Shown: positions 1 through 9,115 of the stretch, piece by piece
Layout: each line of letters starts with the position of its first letter
How positions within the stretch are numbered: the first letter of the stretch is position 1
Assembly (NCBI GenBank): GCA_947331495.1
Contig: CAMZOI010000002.1
Coordinates: 62,001-126,000, forward strand
Length of the DNA: 64,000 bases
Direction of reading: 5' to 3'
Origin: Erythrobacteraceae bacterium Alg239-R51
GTDB lineage: Bacteria; Pseudomonadota; Alphaproteobacteria; Sphingomonadales; Sphingomonadaceae
Translations under genes and position numbers: made by a program
Notes under the pieces: model-generated
Databases searched by the model: none
What the model was told of the DNA's origin: nothing
What the model saw: the letters and a program-made list of their open reading frames with translations, nothing else

Positions 1-524
1 GCTTCTTCCTGGGCGGAGATGATGTCGAGCACGATCCCGGTTTCCTGTCGCACGCGGTCGATGAACTTCGGTCCATTCGCCGCGCGCCGGCAGGCTTCGG
101 TTGCGACCGAGCGGGCCAGGCGGACGTTGCGACGGCGCAGCTTTTCGGCACACACCTGAAGCGCGGCCAGGGTACGGTCCATCGCTTCGTCCGAGAGCCG
201 ACCGCTGGCGGCCAACCCTTCGCCGAGGCGAACGACGCGGCTGAACGCATCGATAACGGTAAAGTTTTCGCCGCTTGGCCGGGCGATGAGTAAACGGCAA
301 TTGTTCGTGCCGAGATCCAGCGCGGCGTAGGCCTGCCGCGAGTTGGCCCGCGGGGCGGAGGAACTGGATGTCGATGCGGATGCGCGGCGACGCGCGTGCG
401 CGCCGCTCGGCTTTCCGTCGGGCCGGGAAGGGCGCTTGTAGCGGAAATCGGCTACCTTGCCGGACTTGCCGCCCTGTTGTGTCCCGTGCCCCCTTGTCGT
501 GTCCGGCGGAGGATGATCCGCCAT
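1..524 (-). CDS. Ppx/GppA phosphatase family protein, N-terminal part (runs off the window)
   Basis: The reverse strand is open from an ATG at 524 to the window edge, about 174 residues. After a basic, low-complexity leader of some 50 residues it shows the ASKHA-type phosphate-binding start YAALDLGTNNCRLL, then the VRLGEG and YxxATEACRRA-like blocks (here SVATEACRRA) typical of exopolyphosphatase/guanosine pentaphosphate phosphohydrolase. Such enzymes hydrolyse terminal phosphates of polyphosphate or pppGpp in the cytoplasm. The C-terminal half lies outside the window, so Ppx and GppA cannot be told apart. No clear Shine-Dalgarno sequence precedes the ATG, and the true start may lie inside the leader. 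Confidence 0.8.
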   Translation of the reverse strand, partial: MADHPPPDTTRGHGTQQGGKSGKVADFRYKRPSRPDGKPSGAHARRRASASTSSSSAPRANSRQAYAALDLGTNNCRLLIARPSGENFTVIDAFSRVVRLGEGLAASGRLSDEAMDRTLAALQVCAEKLRRRNVRLARSVATEACRRAANGPKFIDRVRQETGIVLDIISAQEE

Positions 525-715
525 AAGTTCAGGAGCTTTCTGTTTTCCTCCCGCGCAAATTCATCTCGCACGGGGACTTGCTCGCGATGCTAGCGGTGAA
601 GCGCGGTCCCGGCAAGGCCCGGGCTGCGAACACGGGCTTGACCTCGAGCGCGCGTAAAACTAAGTGCGCCCCCTTCCGATCAGCGCGGCCGCGCCCGCGC
701 TCTGATCCAGGATGA

Positions 716-789
716 TGCCCCGTCGTCTAATGGTAAGACTACGGACTCTGACTCCGTCAATTGAGGTTCGAATCCTCACGGGGCATCCA
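716..789 (+). tRNA. tRNA-Gln (anticodon CUG)
   Basis: The cloverleaf folds by eye. The acceptor stem TGCCCCG pairs with CGGGGCA at 779-785, the anticodon stem ACGGA/TCCGT encloses the loop CTCTGAC, and the T arm contains GGTTCGAATCC. The anticodon is CTG. CCA is encoded at 787-789. No integrase or repeated 3' end is visible nearby, so there is no sign that it serves as an attachment site. Confidence 0.95.
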
Positions 790-1175
790 GTTTTCTTCAG
801 CATGAACGGGTCAGAACTTTTGGCCGAGGGTTACCTACCTGTCTGATCCCTGTCTCACCGTGATCGGCCGACTGCGGTGCATCCGCGAAAACCCGCTAAC
901 TTGCTTCGCGGGTTCGGGTGCGCTAATTCGCGTCAGCTTCGACTTCATGACCAGTCACTCGAAGTCTCCTGGCGGGAAACCGCCCTGTAAAAGTTTCCGC
1001 GCGGAGCCAGTCGTTTCCGTTGCTCCGCATTCATCGTCTTTCCCACTCGTATAAGCTTAAGTTAATGTTCTACCCTGCTTAGGCGGGGCTCATCTTTCCC
1101 CCATGAAAAGGCTAAGGCATCGTGCCGATGTGGGATCCCGCACCGCGCTGGCCGAGCACAAACAAGGTGGTTGTT
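790..1175. other. intergenic region between tRNA-Gln and the type I secretion genes
   Basis: No convincing gene is seen. A small perfect hairpin (AACCCGC at 890-896 with GCGGGTT at 908-914) lacks a T tract. The part near 1040-1075 is AT-richer and may hold the promoter of the secretion locus, but no clear -35/-10 pair could be assigned. Confidence 0.5.
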
Positions 1176-2540
1176 TTGAAAGCAACGCATGTGCCCGCAC
1201 GATCTCAACGGGCGTTTCGGAAATTCGTGAACCGCAAGACCTTTGGGTATGCAGGCCTGCTGACCGCGTGTCTTGCCGGGACGGCTGCGGCTCAGGACGT
1301 AATTTACGGTCCGCCTGCTCCCTTGGAGCTTCAAACGCCTGACGCGCCGCTTCTGGCACCGCCGCCGGCTATCCCGCCGCAATTGGGCGAAAGCGCACAT
1401 GAAGCGGTCGAATCCTACCCTGCGATACGGGCCGCCGAGGCAACGATCCAGGCTACGAACGCCGACGTGAGGGCTGCAAAGTGGTTGCGGTTTCCCAGCG
1501 TCAGTGTTGGCGGTCGCCTGGATGACGACCGACTTGGCAGATTTTCTCCGCAGATACAGGTTCAACAACCGATCTGGGCGGGGGGCAGCATAACCGCGTC
1601 GATCGAACGAGCCGAGGCCGGCCGGGCGGTGGCAGGCGCCCGTCTCAGCGAGACGGTGGAAGATCTGGCGCTGCAGACGTTGAACGCGTTCTATGAGATT
1701 GTTCGCGCGACCAAACAGGAAGCGATACTCAGGGACAGTCTCCTTGAACATCAGCGCCTGGTCGAATCCATGGAGCGGCGCGTAGAACAGGAAGTGAGCC
1801 CCCGATCCGACCTGGAACTGGCAAGCTCGCGGGCGGCGCAGGTCCAGCAGCAACTAAGCCTGACGATCGCGCAACGATACACGAACCGTCAGCGGCTGGC
1901 CGAACTTACCGGAAATGCGGATTTTGAGCTTGATTCAGTTCCGGAGTATTCGCCCGTCCTCCATCACCCCCCGACCGATGCCGCGGTGGTGCAGGCAATC
2001 GCTTGCGATCCGACCCGCCGAAGGTTGCTGGCTGAAGCAGCGATTGCGGAGGCTGAACGCGAATTGGCGGAAGGGTCCATCCTGCCGCGCGTCGGCGTGG
2101 AGCTTAGCAATGACGAAATCACCGGTACGCGGTTAGGCTTGGTCGTGACAGCTCAGACCAATGGCGGCCTTTCGCCGTTCGCAGCAGCCGAAGGTGCCAG
2201 GTTTCGCCAGGATGCCAGCTTCCTGCAACTGGCGGTTGCCGAGCGTCAGCTTCGGGAAGCGATTATCCTGGACGTCGTGGAAAACACGACTTCGGCAGGA
2301 ACGATCGATAGCAGCGGCATCGCGGCTCGTGCTGCCGAGCGCGTTACCGAATCTTTCATGCGCCAGTTCATCACGGGCCGGCGGACTTGGCTTGACGTGA
2401 TGAATGCCGTGCGCGAAGGCATGTCGGCAGAAATGGCGCTGGTCGATGCCGAGACGACCGCAATGGCTTCTGCTGCCAGGCTACTGTTGCGCACGTGCGA
2501 ATGGCGACCAGACCTAATGGGACCTTCAAGTGAACAATAA
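1176..2540 (+). CDS. TolC family outer membrane channel of a type I secretion system
   Basis: The 454-residue protein has a signal peptide (hydrophobic stretch ending ACLAGTAAAQ) and a long helical body with the duplicated coiled-coil pattern of TolC-type outer membrane efflux proteins (for example VGGRLDDDRLGRFSPQIQV and the repeated LAxQxLNAFY-like helix starts). It should form the outer membrane exit duct. The start is not certain: an ATG at 1122 has no ribosome site, whereas TTG at 1176 follows AAGGTGG by 5 bases, and GTG at 1227 would give a shorter signal peptide. TTG 1176 is preferred here. The stop overlaps the start of the ABC exporter by 11 bases, so the genes are translationally coupled. 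Confidence 0.85.
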   Translation: MKATHVPARSQRAFRKFVNRKTFGYAGLLTACLAGTAAAQDVIYGPPAPLELQTPDAPLLAPPPAIPPQLGESAHEAVESYPAIRAAEATIQATNADVRAAKWLRFPSVSVGGRLDDDRLGRFSPQIQVQQPIWAGGSITASIERAEAGRAVAGARLSETVEDLALQTLNAFYEIVRATKQEAILRDSLLEHQRLVESMERRVEQEVSPRSDLELASSRAAQVQQQLSLTIAQRYTNRQRLAELTGNADFELDSVPEYSPVLHHPPTDAAVVQAIACDPTRRRLLAEAAIAEAERELAEGSILPRVGVELSNDEITGTRLGLVVTAQTNGGLSPFAAAEGARFRQDASFLQLAVAERQLREAIILDVVENTTSAGTIDSSGIAARAAERVTESFMRQFITGRRTWLDVMNAVREGMSAEMALVDAETTAMASAARLLLRTCEWRPDLMGPSSEQ

Positions 2541-4773
2541 GCTCCTTCGCCTGATCGAAGTGTTTGCGCGCCAGCGCGGGGTTGATCTTCCACCGGACTG
2601 GGCAACGAACCTGGATGTCGAAGAGACCGAAGGCGAAGATGAACTTTTCGCGGTTGCAAGATCGGCCGGGTGGAAGGAGCCGATCGAGGTCGAGGGCCGT
2701 CCGCGTCCGAACCAGTTCCCGCTGCTTGTTCATTCGCCGGAAAAGGGTTGGGGTATTGCCAGCCAGTGGGAGAGTATCGATACGGTTCGGGTCGACGAGG
2801 GCGACGAGACCGGTCGCTGGCAGCACAGTGCCGGTCTGAGCTATTTCGAGCTTTCATTGCCGAGGGCGGTCGAGCGGGATGCAGCGCCGCGGGCCCTTTC
2901 AGTGTTCTGGCGGTCGATACTTCTGCGCAAGAAAGTCTTCTTTTCTGCGGTCATAGCGACTGTCATCATCAACCTGGTTACTCTTGCGACCTCGCTCTAC
3001 TCCATGCAGGTCTATGACCGGGTAATTCCGCGGAGTGGGTTTTCGACGCTCTGGGTACTTACGGCAGGCGTGCTGTTTGCGCTCCTTATCGACTTCATTC
3101 TTCGGACAACCCGTGCGTTGATGATCGAGCGTGAAGCAGCCAAGATCGACGCGGAAGTTTCCGAGTTTTTCTTCGCAAGAGCGCAGGCTGTAAGGCTTGA
3201 TGCCCGACCGGGGGGCATCGGAACAATGGCCGCGCAGTTGCGAGGTCTGGAGCAAGTTCGGGCGCTGCTCAGTTCGGCATCGATCTTTCTTATAGCGGAC
3301 CTTCCCTTCGCGCTCTTTTTCATCTTCGTCATTGCAAGTCTTGCGGGAATCGTCGCGATTGTGCCGATCATCAGTTTCCCGCTGGCGCTTGGTCTTGCCT
3401 ATCTCTTCTCAAGACTGATCCGGAAGGACACTGCCAAGGCGCAGGTCAGCGGAAACCGCAAGAACGGCTTGCTGGTGGAATCGCTGGATGCTGCCGAAAC
3501 CGTGAAGGCAAACCGCGGCGGGTGGCACATGCTCGCCCGCTGGAACGACCTGATGGACGAGCTGCAATTGCATGAAGACCCCGTGAAGCGGTGGTCCGCG
3601 ATTGCCGGCGCCGTCTTCAGCAGCTTGCAGCAGGTGGCCTACGTACTGATCATCGCCATCGGTGCTGTCCAGGTCAGCAATGGTGAGATGACGATGGGTG
3701 CCTTGATCGCCGTCGCCATCATCGCCGGCCGCGTGAACGGGCCACTAGTCAGCCAACTGCCGAACTTCCTTGTCCAGTGGGGATATGCACGTTCGTCACT
3801 AAGCGCGCTGGATGCAATTCTAGCGCTGCCTCTTGATCGTTCGAGCGAGATGGAGGTCCTGCGGCCCGACAAGCTCGACGGACCCATTCGTCTGCAAGAG
3901 GTCCAGTTCGCCTATCCGGGTGCGAAATCCGGCCTCAACGTCCCGCTGCTCGAGATCAAGCCTGGCGAACGCGTGGCCCTGATCGGCGGTGTTGGTTCGG
4001 GCAAGTCGACCCTTCTTCGTATTCTTGCGGGGCTTTACGCTCCGAAGGACGGTCACGTCACCATCGGCGGGCTGGACATGCATCACGTCGCCGAAGACAT
4101 ACTGCGCCAGCATATCGGGTACCTGCCGCAGGATACGCGCATGCTCAATGGCACCTTGCGTGAGAACATCCTGCTCGGCATGCCGAACCCGGGCGACGAG
4201 GTCGTCATGAACGTGGCCAACGATCTAGGCCTCGCTCCGATGATTGCCGGTCATCCCCTCGGGCTTGATCTGCCGATTTCGGAAGGTGGCCGGGGGCTTT
4301 CCGGAGGCCAGCGAACATTGGCGGGTCTCACTCGCCTGATGCTCAGTCAACCGCGCGTGATGCTGCTCGACGAACCCACGGCCAATCTCGACCAGGCTAC
4401 CGAAGCCCGTGTGCTCGGCGCGATCAGGTCCGGCCTGTCGAGCGACAGCACGCTGGTCCTCGTGACGCACCGACTGCAGCTTCTCGCTCTTGTCGATCGC
4501 GTGATTGTCGTCACGAACGGTAGGATCCGGATGGACGGCTCGCCCAAGGAAGTGCTCGACAAGCTCAAGCAGACCAAAGCCGTTTCCGTCGGCAAGCCGA
4601 AGAAAGCGAAGATCGCCAGCGGCGCGAGTCAAGAAGCAGTTGTTGGATCGTCTGGCGCGGGATCGACGAAAGACGAAGATGACCACGAGGCCGAGCAATC
4701 GAAGGCAGAAGACGACATGGCCGATAATAATGACGCCGATGCCGATGCGGCGACCGCATCAGCACGCGGCTAG
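2530..4773 (+). CDS. type I secretion ABC exporter (HlyB/PrtD-like, degenerate C39-like N-terminus)
   Basis: 747 residues, GTG start inside the end of the TolC gene. Residues 1-130 form a soluble domain in the place of a C39 peptidase. It contains no cysteine, so it cannot be a leader peptidase and is better read as a C39-like substrate-docking domain, as in RTX exporters. Membrane helices lie roughly between 135 and 400, followed by a nucleotide-binding domain with Walker A GGVGSGKST (about 486), signature LSGGQ (about 590), Walker B VMLLDEP (about 610) and the H-loop VTHR (about 645). The last 65 residues or so are an unusual Lys-rich then Asp/Glu/Ala-rich tail. It should energise one-step export of the acidic proteins encoded downstream. 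Confidence 0.92.
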   Translation: MNNKLLRLIEVFARQRGVDLPPDWATNLDVEETEGEDELFAVARSAGWKEPIEVEGRPRPNQFPLLVHSPEKGWGIASQWESIDTVRVDEGDETGRWQHSAGLSYFELSLPRAVERDAAPRALSVFWRSILLRKKVFFSAVIATVIINLVTLATSLYSMQVYDRVIPRSGFSTLWVLTAGVLFALLIDFILRTTRALMIEREAAKIDAEVSEFFFARAQAVRLDARPGGIGTMAAQLRGLEQVRALLSSASIFLIADLPFALFFIFVIASLAGIVAIVPIISFPLALGLAYLFSRLIRKDTAKAQVSGNRKNGLLVESLDAAETVKANRGGWHMLARWNDLMDELQLHEDPVKRWSAIAGAVFSSLQQVAYVLIIAIGAVQVSNGEMTMGALIAVAIIAGRVNGPLVSQLPNFLVQWGYARSSLSALDAILALPLDRSSEMEVLRPDKLDGPIRLQEVQFAYPGAKSGLNVPLLEIKPGERVALIGGVGSGKSTLLRILAGLYAPKDGHVTIGGLDMHHVAEDILRQHIGYLPQDTRMLNGTLRENILLGMPNPGDEVVMNVANDLGLAPMIAGHPLGLDLPISEGGRGLSGGQRTLAGLTRLMLSQPRVMLLDEPTANLDQATEARVLGAIRSGLSSDSTLVLVTHRLQLLALVDRVIVVTNGRIRMDGSPKEVLDKLKQTKAVSVGKPKKAKIASGASQEAVVGSSGAGSTKDEDDHEAEQSKAEDDMADNNDADADAATASARG

Positions 4774-4794
4774 GGTCGGAAAAAACCGGAAATC

Positions 4795-5931
4795 ATGAAA
4801 CAGTCCAATATCATAATCATCGTCGCGACCGCGGCTGTGCTCGGCTTTCTCGCATGGTCTCTGTGGGCGAGCCTTGACCAGGTGACCCGTGCCCCGGGAA
4901 CGGTGGTGCCAAGCGGTCGTGTCCAGATCGTCCAGAGCCCTGAGGGCGGAGTCATCAAACAGATCCTCGTCCGCGAGGGGGATCGCGTCCGGAAAGGACA
5001 GCTCTTGGTGACGCTCGACCGGATCAACCAGACGGCAGCGGTGGCGGAAAGCAACGCCAAGCTTGCGGATTTGCGAACGCAGATGGTTCGCATTCAGGCA
5101 GAGCTGTTCGACCGCCCCTTGTCGTTTCCTTCTGACATCCGGGACCGGGAATTCATCGCCAATCAGACCGCGCTCTATTACCAGCGCCGGGAAGCGTTGC
5201 AGGAAGAACTCAAGAACCTGCGGGCGATGCTGAGACTTGTTCAGGAAGAGCTCGAGATGAACATGCCGCTGGTCGAGAGCGGCGATGTGAGCCGCTCGGA
5301 AATACTGCGCATGCAGCGAACGGTAGCCGATCTGCAAGGTCAGATAACCAACCGCCGGAATGTCTATTTGCAGGAACTGCAAACCGAATACGCCCGTATC
5401 GAGGGCGAGCTGGCCACTGCAGAGCAGGCCATGACACAAAGACAGCAGGCACTTGAGCAGACGGAGCTGTATGCCCCGACCGCGGGAGTGGTCGTGAATG
5501 TGGCTTACAACACGATCGGGGCCGTGCTCAAACCCGGCGACGAGGTTTTGCAGATCGTCCCCACCGACGATATCCTGCTTGTCGAAGCACGGGTGCCGCC
5601 GTCCGACATCGCTTTTGTCAGGACCGGTCAGGAGGCGGCAGTCAAGTTCGATGCGTACGATTCCTCGATCTACGGCTCGGCAATCGGCGAAGTGACTTAC
5701 GTCAGCGCGGACACATTGACCGAGGATACGCCCGATGGCCCGGTAAGCTATTACGCGGCGAACCTTGCTGTCGAGACGAGCTCGATGCGCGCCCGCCGCG
5801 CCGGAGAAGTCATCGATCTGCAACCGGGGATGACTGCCACCGCCGAGATCAAGACAGGAGAATCGACAGTGTTCGAATATCTGACAAAACCGATCCTCAA
5901 GACCGCCGACGAAGCACTGGAGGAACGGTAG
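4795..5931 (+). CDS. HlyD family periplasmic adaptor of the type I secretion system
   Basis: 378 residues. A single N-terminal membrane anchor (about residues 5-25) is followed by a lipoyl/biotinyl-like half motif (SPEGGVIKQILVREGDRV, about 44-61), a Gln/Glu-rich alpha-hairpin, a second lipoyl half (TAGVVVNV) and a beta-barrel domain. This is the usual order of membrane fusion proteins such as HlyD or PrtE. It should connect the inner membrane exporter to the TolC-like duct. It begins 21 bases after the ABC gene and is surely in the same operon. An imperfect hairpin (TTCCGGTTT/AAAGCGGAA at 5943-5966) just behind the stop may reduce read-through. Confidence 0.92.
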   Translation: MKQSNIIIIVATAAVLGFLAWSLWASLDQVTRAPGTVVPSGRVQIVQSPEGGVIKQILVREGDRVRKGQLLVTLDRINQTAAVAESNAKLADLRTQMVRIQAELFDRPLSFPSDIRDREFIANQTALYYQRREALQEELKNLRAMLRLVQEELEMNMPLVESGDVSRSEILRMQRTVADLQGQITNRRNVYLQELQTEYARIEGELATAEQAMTQRQQALEQTELYAPTAGVVVNVAYNTIGAVLKPGDEVLQIVPTDDILLVEARVPPSDIAFVRTGQEAAVKFDAYDSSIYGSAIGEVTYVSADTLTEDTPDGPVSYYAANLAVETSSMRARRAGEVIDLQPGMTATAEIKTGESTVFEYLTKPILKTADEALEER

Positions 5932-6001
5932 CAGCCGTTGCCTTCCGGTTTCTGCCGAAAGCGGAACGGAGTCCGGCGGATCAAAACAGGCAGGCATTTC
6001 A

Positions 6002-6247
6002 ATGGCATCGTGGAAAGAGGATCTGGCAGACTGTTTCGATCCTCTCGATCGGCTCTTTTCCTCTCACGCGATGGACGAAGGCCACGCCTTCGAGCTTCTG
6101 GTTCGCCTGCGGGCAGAGGGTGTCGGCAGGAACGAACTCAGCAACGCCGTTCGCGAGCTATTGGCCTCGGACGGTTGTTCAGTGCAGCATATCGAATTGC
6201 AGGTTCGCGAGGTCGAGCATCGTTTCGCACCCTGGTTGCCCGATTGA
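6002..6247 (+). CDS. small orphan protein in the secretion locus
   Basis: An 81-residue soluble, mildly acidic, mostly helical protein without signal peptide or membrane segment. An AGGCAGG element lies about 7 bases before the ATG, and codon use matches the neighbours. I do not recognise a family. Its position between the adaptor gene and the two presumed cargo genes suggests a role in the secretion system, for example as a chaperone or regulator of export, but that is inference from location only. Confidence 0.6.
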   Translation: MASWKEDLADCFDPLDRLFSSHAMDEGHAFELLVRLRAEGVGRNELSNAVRELLASDGCSVQHIELQVREVEHRFAPWLPD

Positions 6248-6617
6248 GCTTTCGCTCGAACTGCCAAGGTCGCACAGCTCGTAGTGCGAAACATGGATCG
6301 GCCGGAACTGTTGGAAACATGCCACACCCCGATGCCCGATGGCCTTCCTCTTGTGGAAGGTGCACATCGGTCGACCGGCGCCTGTCACCATTCTCCACGG
6401 CCACTATCGCGGGAAATTCAAGGAGAAGCGCCGGGTGAGGAACTATTAACGAGGGCAAGAGTAGGGATGGGATGCCGTTACGGTATCGACCCGATGTGGC
6501 TGAAAAAAAGGGTTTGGCGATTGTGGTGATGGTGTTATGCAACCCCGGCCAGAGGGGGGGCTCTTCGCACTTCCGACGTTTGACTGACCTTGAACTAATC
6601 TAGGGAAATTAGGAAAT
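6248..6617. other. 370-base leader region of the cadherin-repeat protein gene
   Basis: No gene is supported. The region separates the exporter genes from the cargo genes and contains a possible promoter (6514-6541), an A7 run at 6503-6509 and a G7 run near 6555. The last bases (AGGAAAT directly before the ATG at 6618) look like a ribosome binding site. A separate cargo promoter would allow much higher expression of cargo than of exporter. Confidence 0.5.
6514..6541 (+). promoter_or_regulatory. possible sigma-70-type promoter for the secreted-protein genes
   Basis: TTGGCG (6514-6519) and TATGCA (6536-6541) are separated by 16 bases and lie about 75 bases before the start codon at 6618. The fit is moderate and untested. 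Confidence 0.3.
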
Positions 6618-9083
6618 ATGACAAAAGGCGACTCAGAGATCATGGCCGAGAATGGCCAGACACCGACCTCGAGCAAGTCGGAAGCTCCCGTAGCTGCCGA
6701 AGCTCCCGCTCAGCAGCAGGCAGCGCTTGCTGAAGCCCAGGTTCGCGAAGCTGTCGGCAATCCTGCTGCTGCGCAAGCCGCTGCTGCCGCTGCGCTGCTG
6801 GGTGCCGAAGCCCCCGTCGCAGAAGCTGCCGAACTGACCAGCGCCGCAGAAGCTCAGGCTCAGGCCGCTGCCAAGGCTCGCGCAAAGTTCGATGACGAGA
6901 AGGATGAGGACGAGGACGCGGAAGCTGAAGCAGCGACCGAAGATCTCGCAATGGATCCCGGTGCCGAAATCCTTGAAGCCGTCGCTGCTGCTGATGGCGC
7001 GCGCTCGGCTCAGGCGGAGGGCGATGAGGCCCTCGGTCTCGGTGGCGACAATGACGGGGCGCCGCTCCTCGCCGTTGCTGCGCTTGCTGCCGTCGGTGCT
7101 GGTATCTACATCGCCGTCGACGGCGGTGACGATGACGAAGTGACGCTGCCTTTGCCCGAGCCCGAGCCCGAGCCCGAGCCGGTAAATGTCGCCCCGGTCA
7201 TCACGTCCGGCACTGAAGTGGACGTTGATGAAAACACCGACGTTGGCGAAGTGGTCTATGTTGCGACCGCGACCGATGCCGATGGCGACGACATCACTTT
7301 CAGCATTCTTGCCGACAGCGATGATTTCGATGCCTTCACGATCGATCCCGACACAGGTGAAGTTCGTTTCGTTGCTTCGCCCGACTTTGAAGATCAGGAC
7401 AGCTTCTCGATCACGATCGTGGCGACTGACTCCGAAGGCAACGCGGCCTCGCAGGACGTCACGATCGATATCAACGACGTCGATGAAAACGTTGCTCCGG
7501 TCATCACGTCCGATGCGACTGTCGATGTCGATGAAAACACCGACGTTGGCGAAGTGGTCTACGTCGCAACCGCGACGGATGCCGATGGCGACGACATCAC
7601 TTTCAGCATTCTTGCCGACAGCGAAGATTTCGATGCCTTCACGATCGATCCCGACACCGGTGAAGTTCGTTTTGTAGCTTCGCCGGACTTCGAAGATCAG
7701 GACAGCTTCTCGATCACGGTCGTGGCGACAGACTCCGAAGGCAACGCGGCCTCGCAGGACGTCACGATCGATATCAACGACGTCGATGAAAACGTTGCTC
7801 CGGTCATCACGTCCGATGCGACTGTCGATGTCGATGAAAACACCGACGTTGGCGAAGTGGTCTACGTCGCAACCGCGACGGATGCCGATGGCGACGACAT
7901 CACTTTCAGCATTCTTGCCGACAGCGAAGATTTCGATGCCTTCACGATCGATCCCGACACCGGTGAAGTTCGTTTTGTAGCTTCGCCGGACTTCGAAGAT
8001 CAGGACAGCTTCTCGATCACGGTCGTGGCGACAGACTCCGAAGGCAACGCGGCCTCGCAGGATGTTACGATCGATATTAACGACATCGACGAAGTCGTGA
8101 ACACGGCTCCGGTGTTTGTCTCGCCCGCCGTATTCGCGATCGACGAAAACTTCGATGAGAATGAGGTGGCTTTCGATGTCGATGTTACTGATGCTGATGG
8201 TGACGTGGTCACATTCACCATTGATGGCGACGATGCCGACCAGTTCGTGATCGACCCTGATACCGGTGAAGTTCGTTTCGTGGCATCGCCTGACTTCGAA
8301 ACTCAGGATAGTTTCAACGTCACGGTCACCGCTACGGACGCCCTCGGCAATGCGACATCGCAGGACATTGTTGTCAACATCAATGACGTCGATGAAAATG
8401 CGGCTCCGGTGTTTGTCACGCCCGCTGCATTCGTGATCGACGAAAACGTCGATGAGAACGAAGTGGCTTTCGATGTCGACGTTGCGGATGCTGATGATGA
8501 CGTAGTCACATTTGCCATCGATGGCGACGATGCCGACCAATTCGTGATCGACCCTGATACCGGTGAAGTTCGTTTCGTGGCATCGCCTGACTTCGAAACT
8601 CAGGATAGTTTCAACGTCACAGTCACTGCTACCGACGCCTTCGGCAATGCGACATCGCAGGATATCGTGGTCACGATCAACGATCTGGACGAGCCAGTCG
8701 TTGTCGATCTGGATGCTTCGGACAGCGACAACAACGCGTTGACCGCCGAAACCATCAGCGCGGCCGATGACGACTTCGTCTTCGCCGACGATGCATCGGA
8801 AGCCAGCTTCACGATCATCCAGGACTTCGAACTCGGCGATAGCATCGTCTTCTCCGAAGATGCGGATGTTTCGTTCAGCACCAGTGCGGACGACGCAAAC
8901 GATCTCGAGATCACCGTGAACCAGGACGGCGTTGTCAGCATCATCGTTCTCGATGACGTTCTTGGAGATGATGCAGGGCTTATCTTCAACGAAGCAACTG
9001 CGGAAGCCGAAGTTGGGTTCGACTTCTTCTCTACCGGCGAATTGCCCACGGCAACTCCGATCGCAGCGGAAAACTTTGCCTGA
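6618..9083 (+). CDS. large acidic cadherin-repeat surface protein, probable type I secretion cargo
   Basis: 821 residues, very acidic, with no signal peptide. The order is: an Ala/Glu/Gln-rich region (about 1-110); an acidic linker; one hydrophobic stretch (LLAVAALAAVGAGIYIAV, about 150-170) followed by GDDDE and a (PE)n hinge encoded by CCCGAG repeats; five cadherin-like domains (about 190-695) with the calcium-site signatures DADGDD, DENTD/DENFDENE and DPDTGEV; and a C-terminal beta-rich domain containing FTIIQDFELGDSIVF. Cadherin arrays with an N-terminal Ala-rich part and a C-terminal export region are typical of calcium-dependent adhesins exported by type I systems, and the exporter lies directly upstream. 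Adhesion or a surface layer is the likely role; the ligand is unknown. Confidence 0.75.
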   Translation: MTKGDSEIMAENGQTPTSSKSEAPVAAEAPAQQQAALAEAQVREAVGNPAAAQAAAAAALLGAEAPVAEAAELTSAAEAQAQAAAKARAKFDDEKDEDEDAEAEAATEDLAMDPGAEILEAVAAADGARSAQAEGDEALGLGGDNDGAPLLAVAALAAVGAGIYIAVDGGDDDEVTLPLPEPEPEPEPVNVAPVITSGTEVDVDENTDVGEVVYVATATDADGDDITFSILADSDDFDAFTIDPDTGEVRFVASPDFEDQDSFSITIVATDSEGNAASQDVTIDINDVDENVAPVITSDATVDVDENTDVGEVVYVATATDADGDDITFSILADSEDFDAFTIDPDTGEVRFVASPDFEDQDSFSITVVATDSEGNAASQDVTIDINDVDENVAPVITSDATVDVDENTDVGEVVYVATATDADGDDITFSILADSEDFDAFTIDPDTGEVRFVASPDFEDQDSFSITVVATDSEGNAASQDVTIDINDIDEVVNTAPVFVSPAVFAIDENFDENEVAFDVDVTDADGDVVTFTIDGDDADQFVIDPDTGEVRFVASPDFETQDSFNVTVTATDALGNATSQDIVVNINDVDENAAPVFVTPAAFVIDENVDENEVAFDVDVADADDDVVTFAIDGDDADQFVIDPDTGEVRFVASPDFETQDSFNVTVTATDAFGNATSQDIVVTINDLDEPVVVDLDASDSDNNALTAETISAADDDFVFADDASEASFTIIQDFELGDSIVFSEDADVSFSTSADDANDLEITVNQDGVVSIIVLDDVLGDDAGLIFNEATAEAEVGFDFFSTGELPTATPIAAENFA
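7188..8096 (+). repeat. three tandem 303-base cadherin-domain repeats
   Basis: Units start at 7188, 7491 and 7794, each coding for 101 residues. Units 2 and 3 appear identical base for base over roughly their first 260 bases, including synonymous positions, and diverge only near the end of unit 3. That indicates a recent tandem duplication or gene conversion. Unit 1 differs from them at scattered sites. Confidence 0.95.
8106..8699 (+). repeat. two tandem 297-base cadherin-domain repeats of a second subtype
   Basis: Units start at 8106 and 8403, each coding for 99 residues beginning APVFV. They share long identical stretches, such as the segment coding DDADQFVIDPDTGEVRFVA, but differ from the 101-residue subtype in the first half. 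So two repeat subtypes were amplified separately within one gene. Confidence 0.9.
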
Positions 9084-9115
9084 AACTAAACTGATAAGAA
9101 TGGGGAATTAATAAC

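Noticed and set aside
716-789. tRNA-Gln as an integration site
   Set aside because: No integrase, no repeated tRNA 3' end and no composition change beside it; the accessory patch lies 14 kb away.
4759-5997. 412-codon reverse frame opposite the HlyD gene
   Set aside because: The forward frame has clear membrane fusion protein motifs; the reverse frame is Arg/His/Cys-rich shadow.
7157-7182. CCCGAG hexamer run as a separate microsatellite feature
   Set aside because: It simply codes the short Pro-Glu hinge of the cadherin protein; the copy number is too low to claim more.
6633-8540. 635-codon open frame on the reverse strand opposite the cadherin-repeat gene
   Set aside because: It is the antisense of a repetitive, GC-biased gene; its translation is Asp/Arg/Val-rich noise that repeats with the DNA repeat and has no start context.
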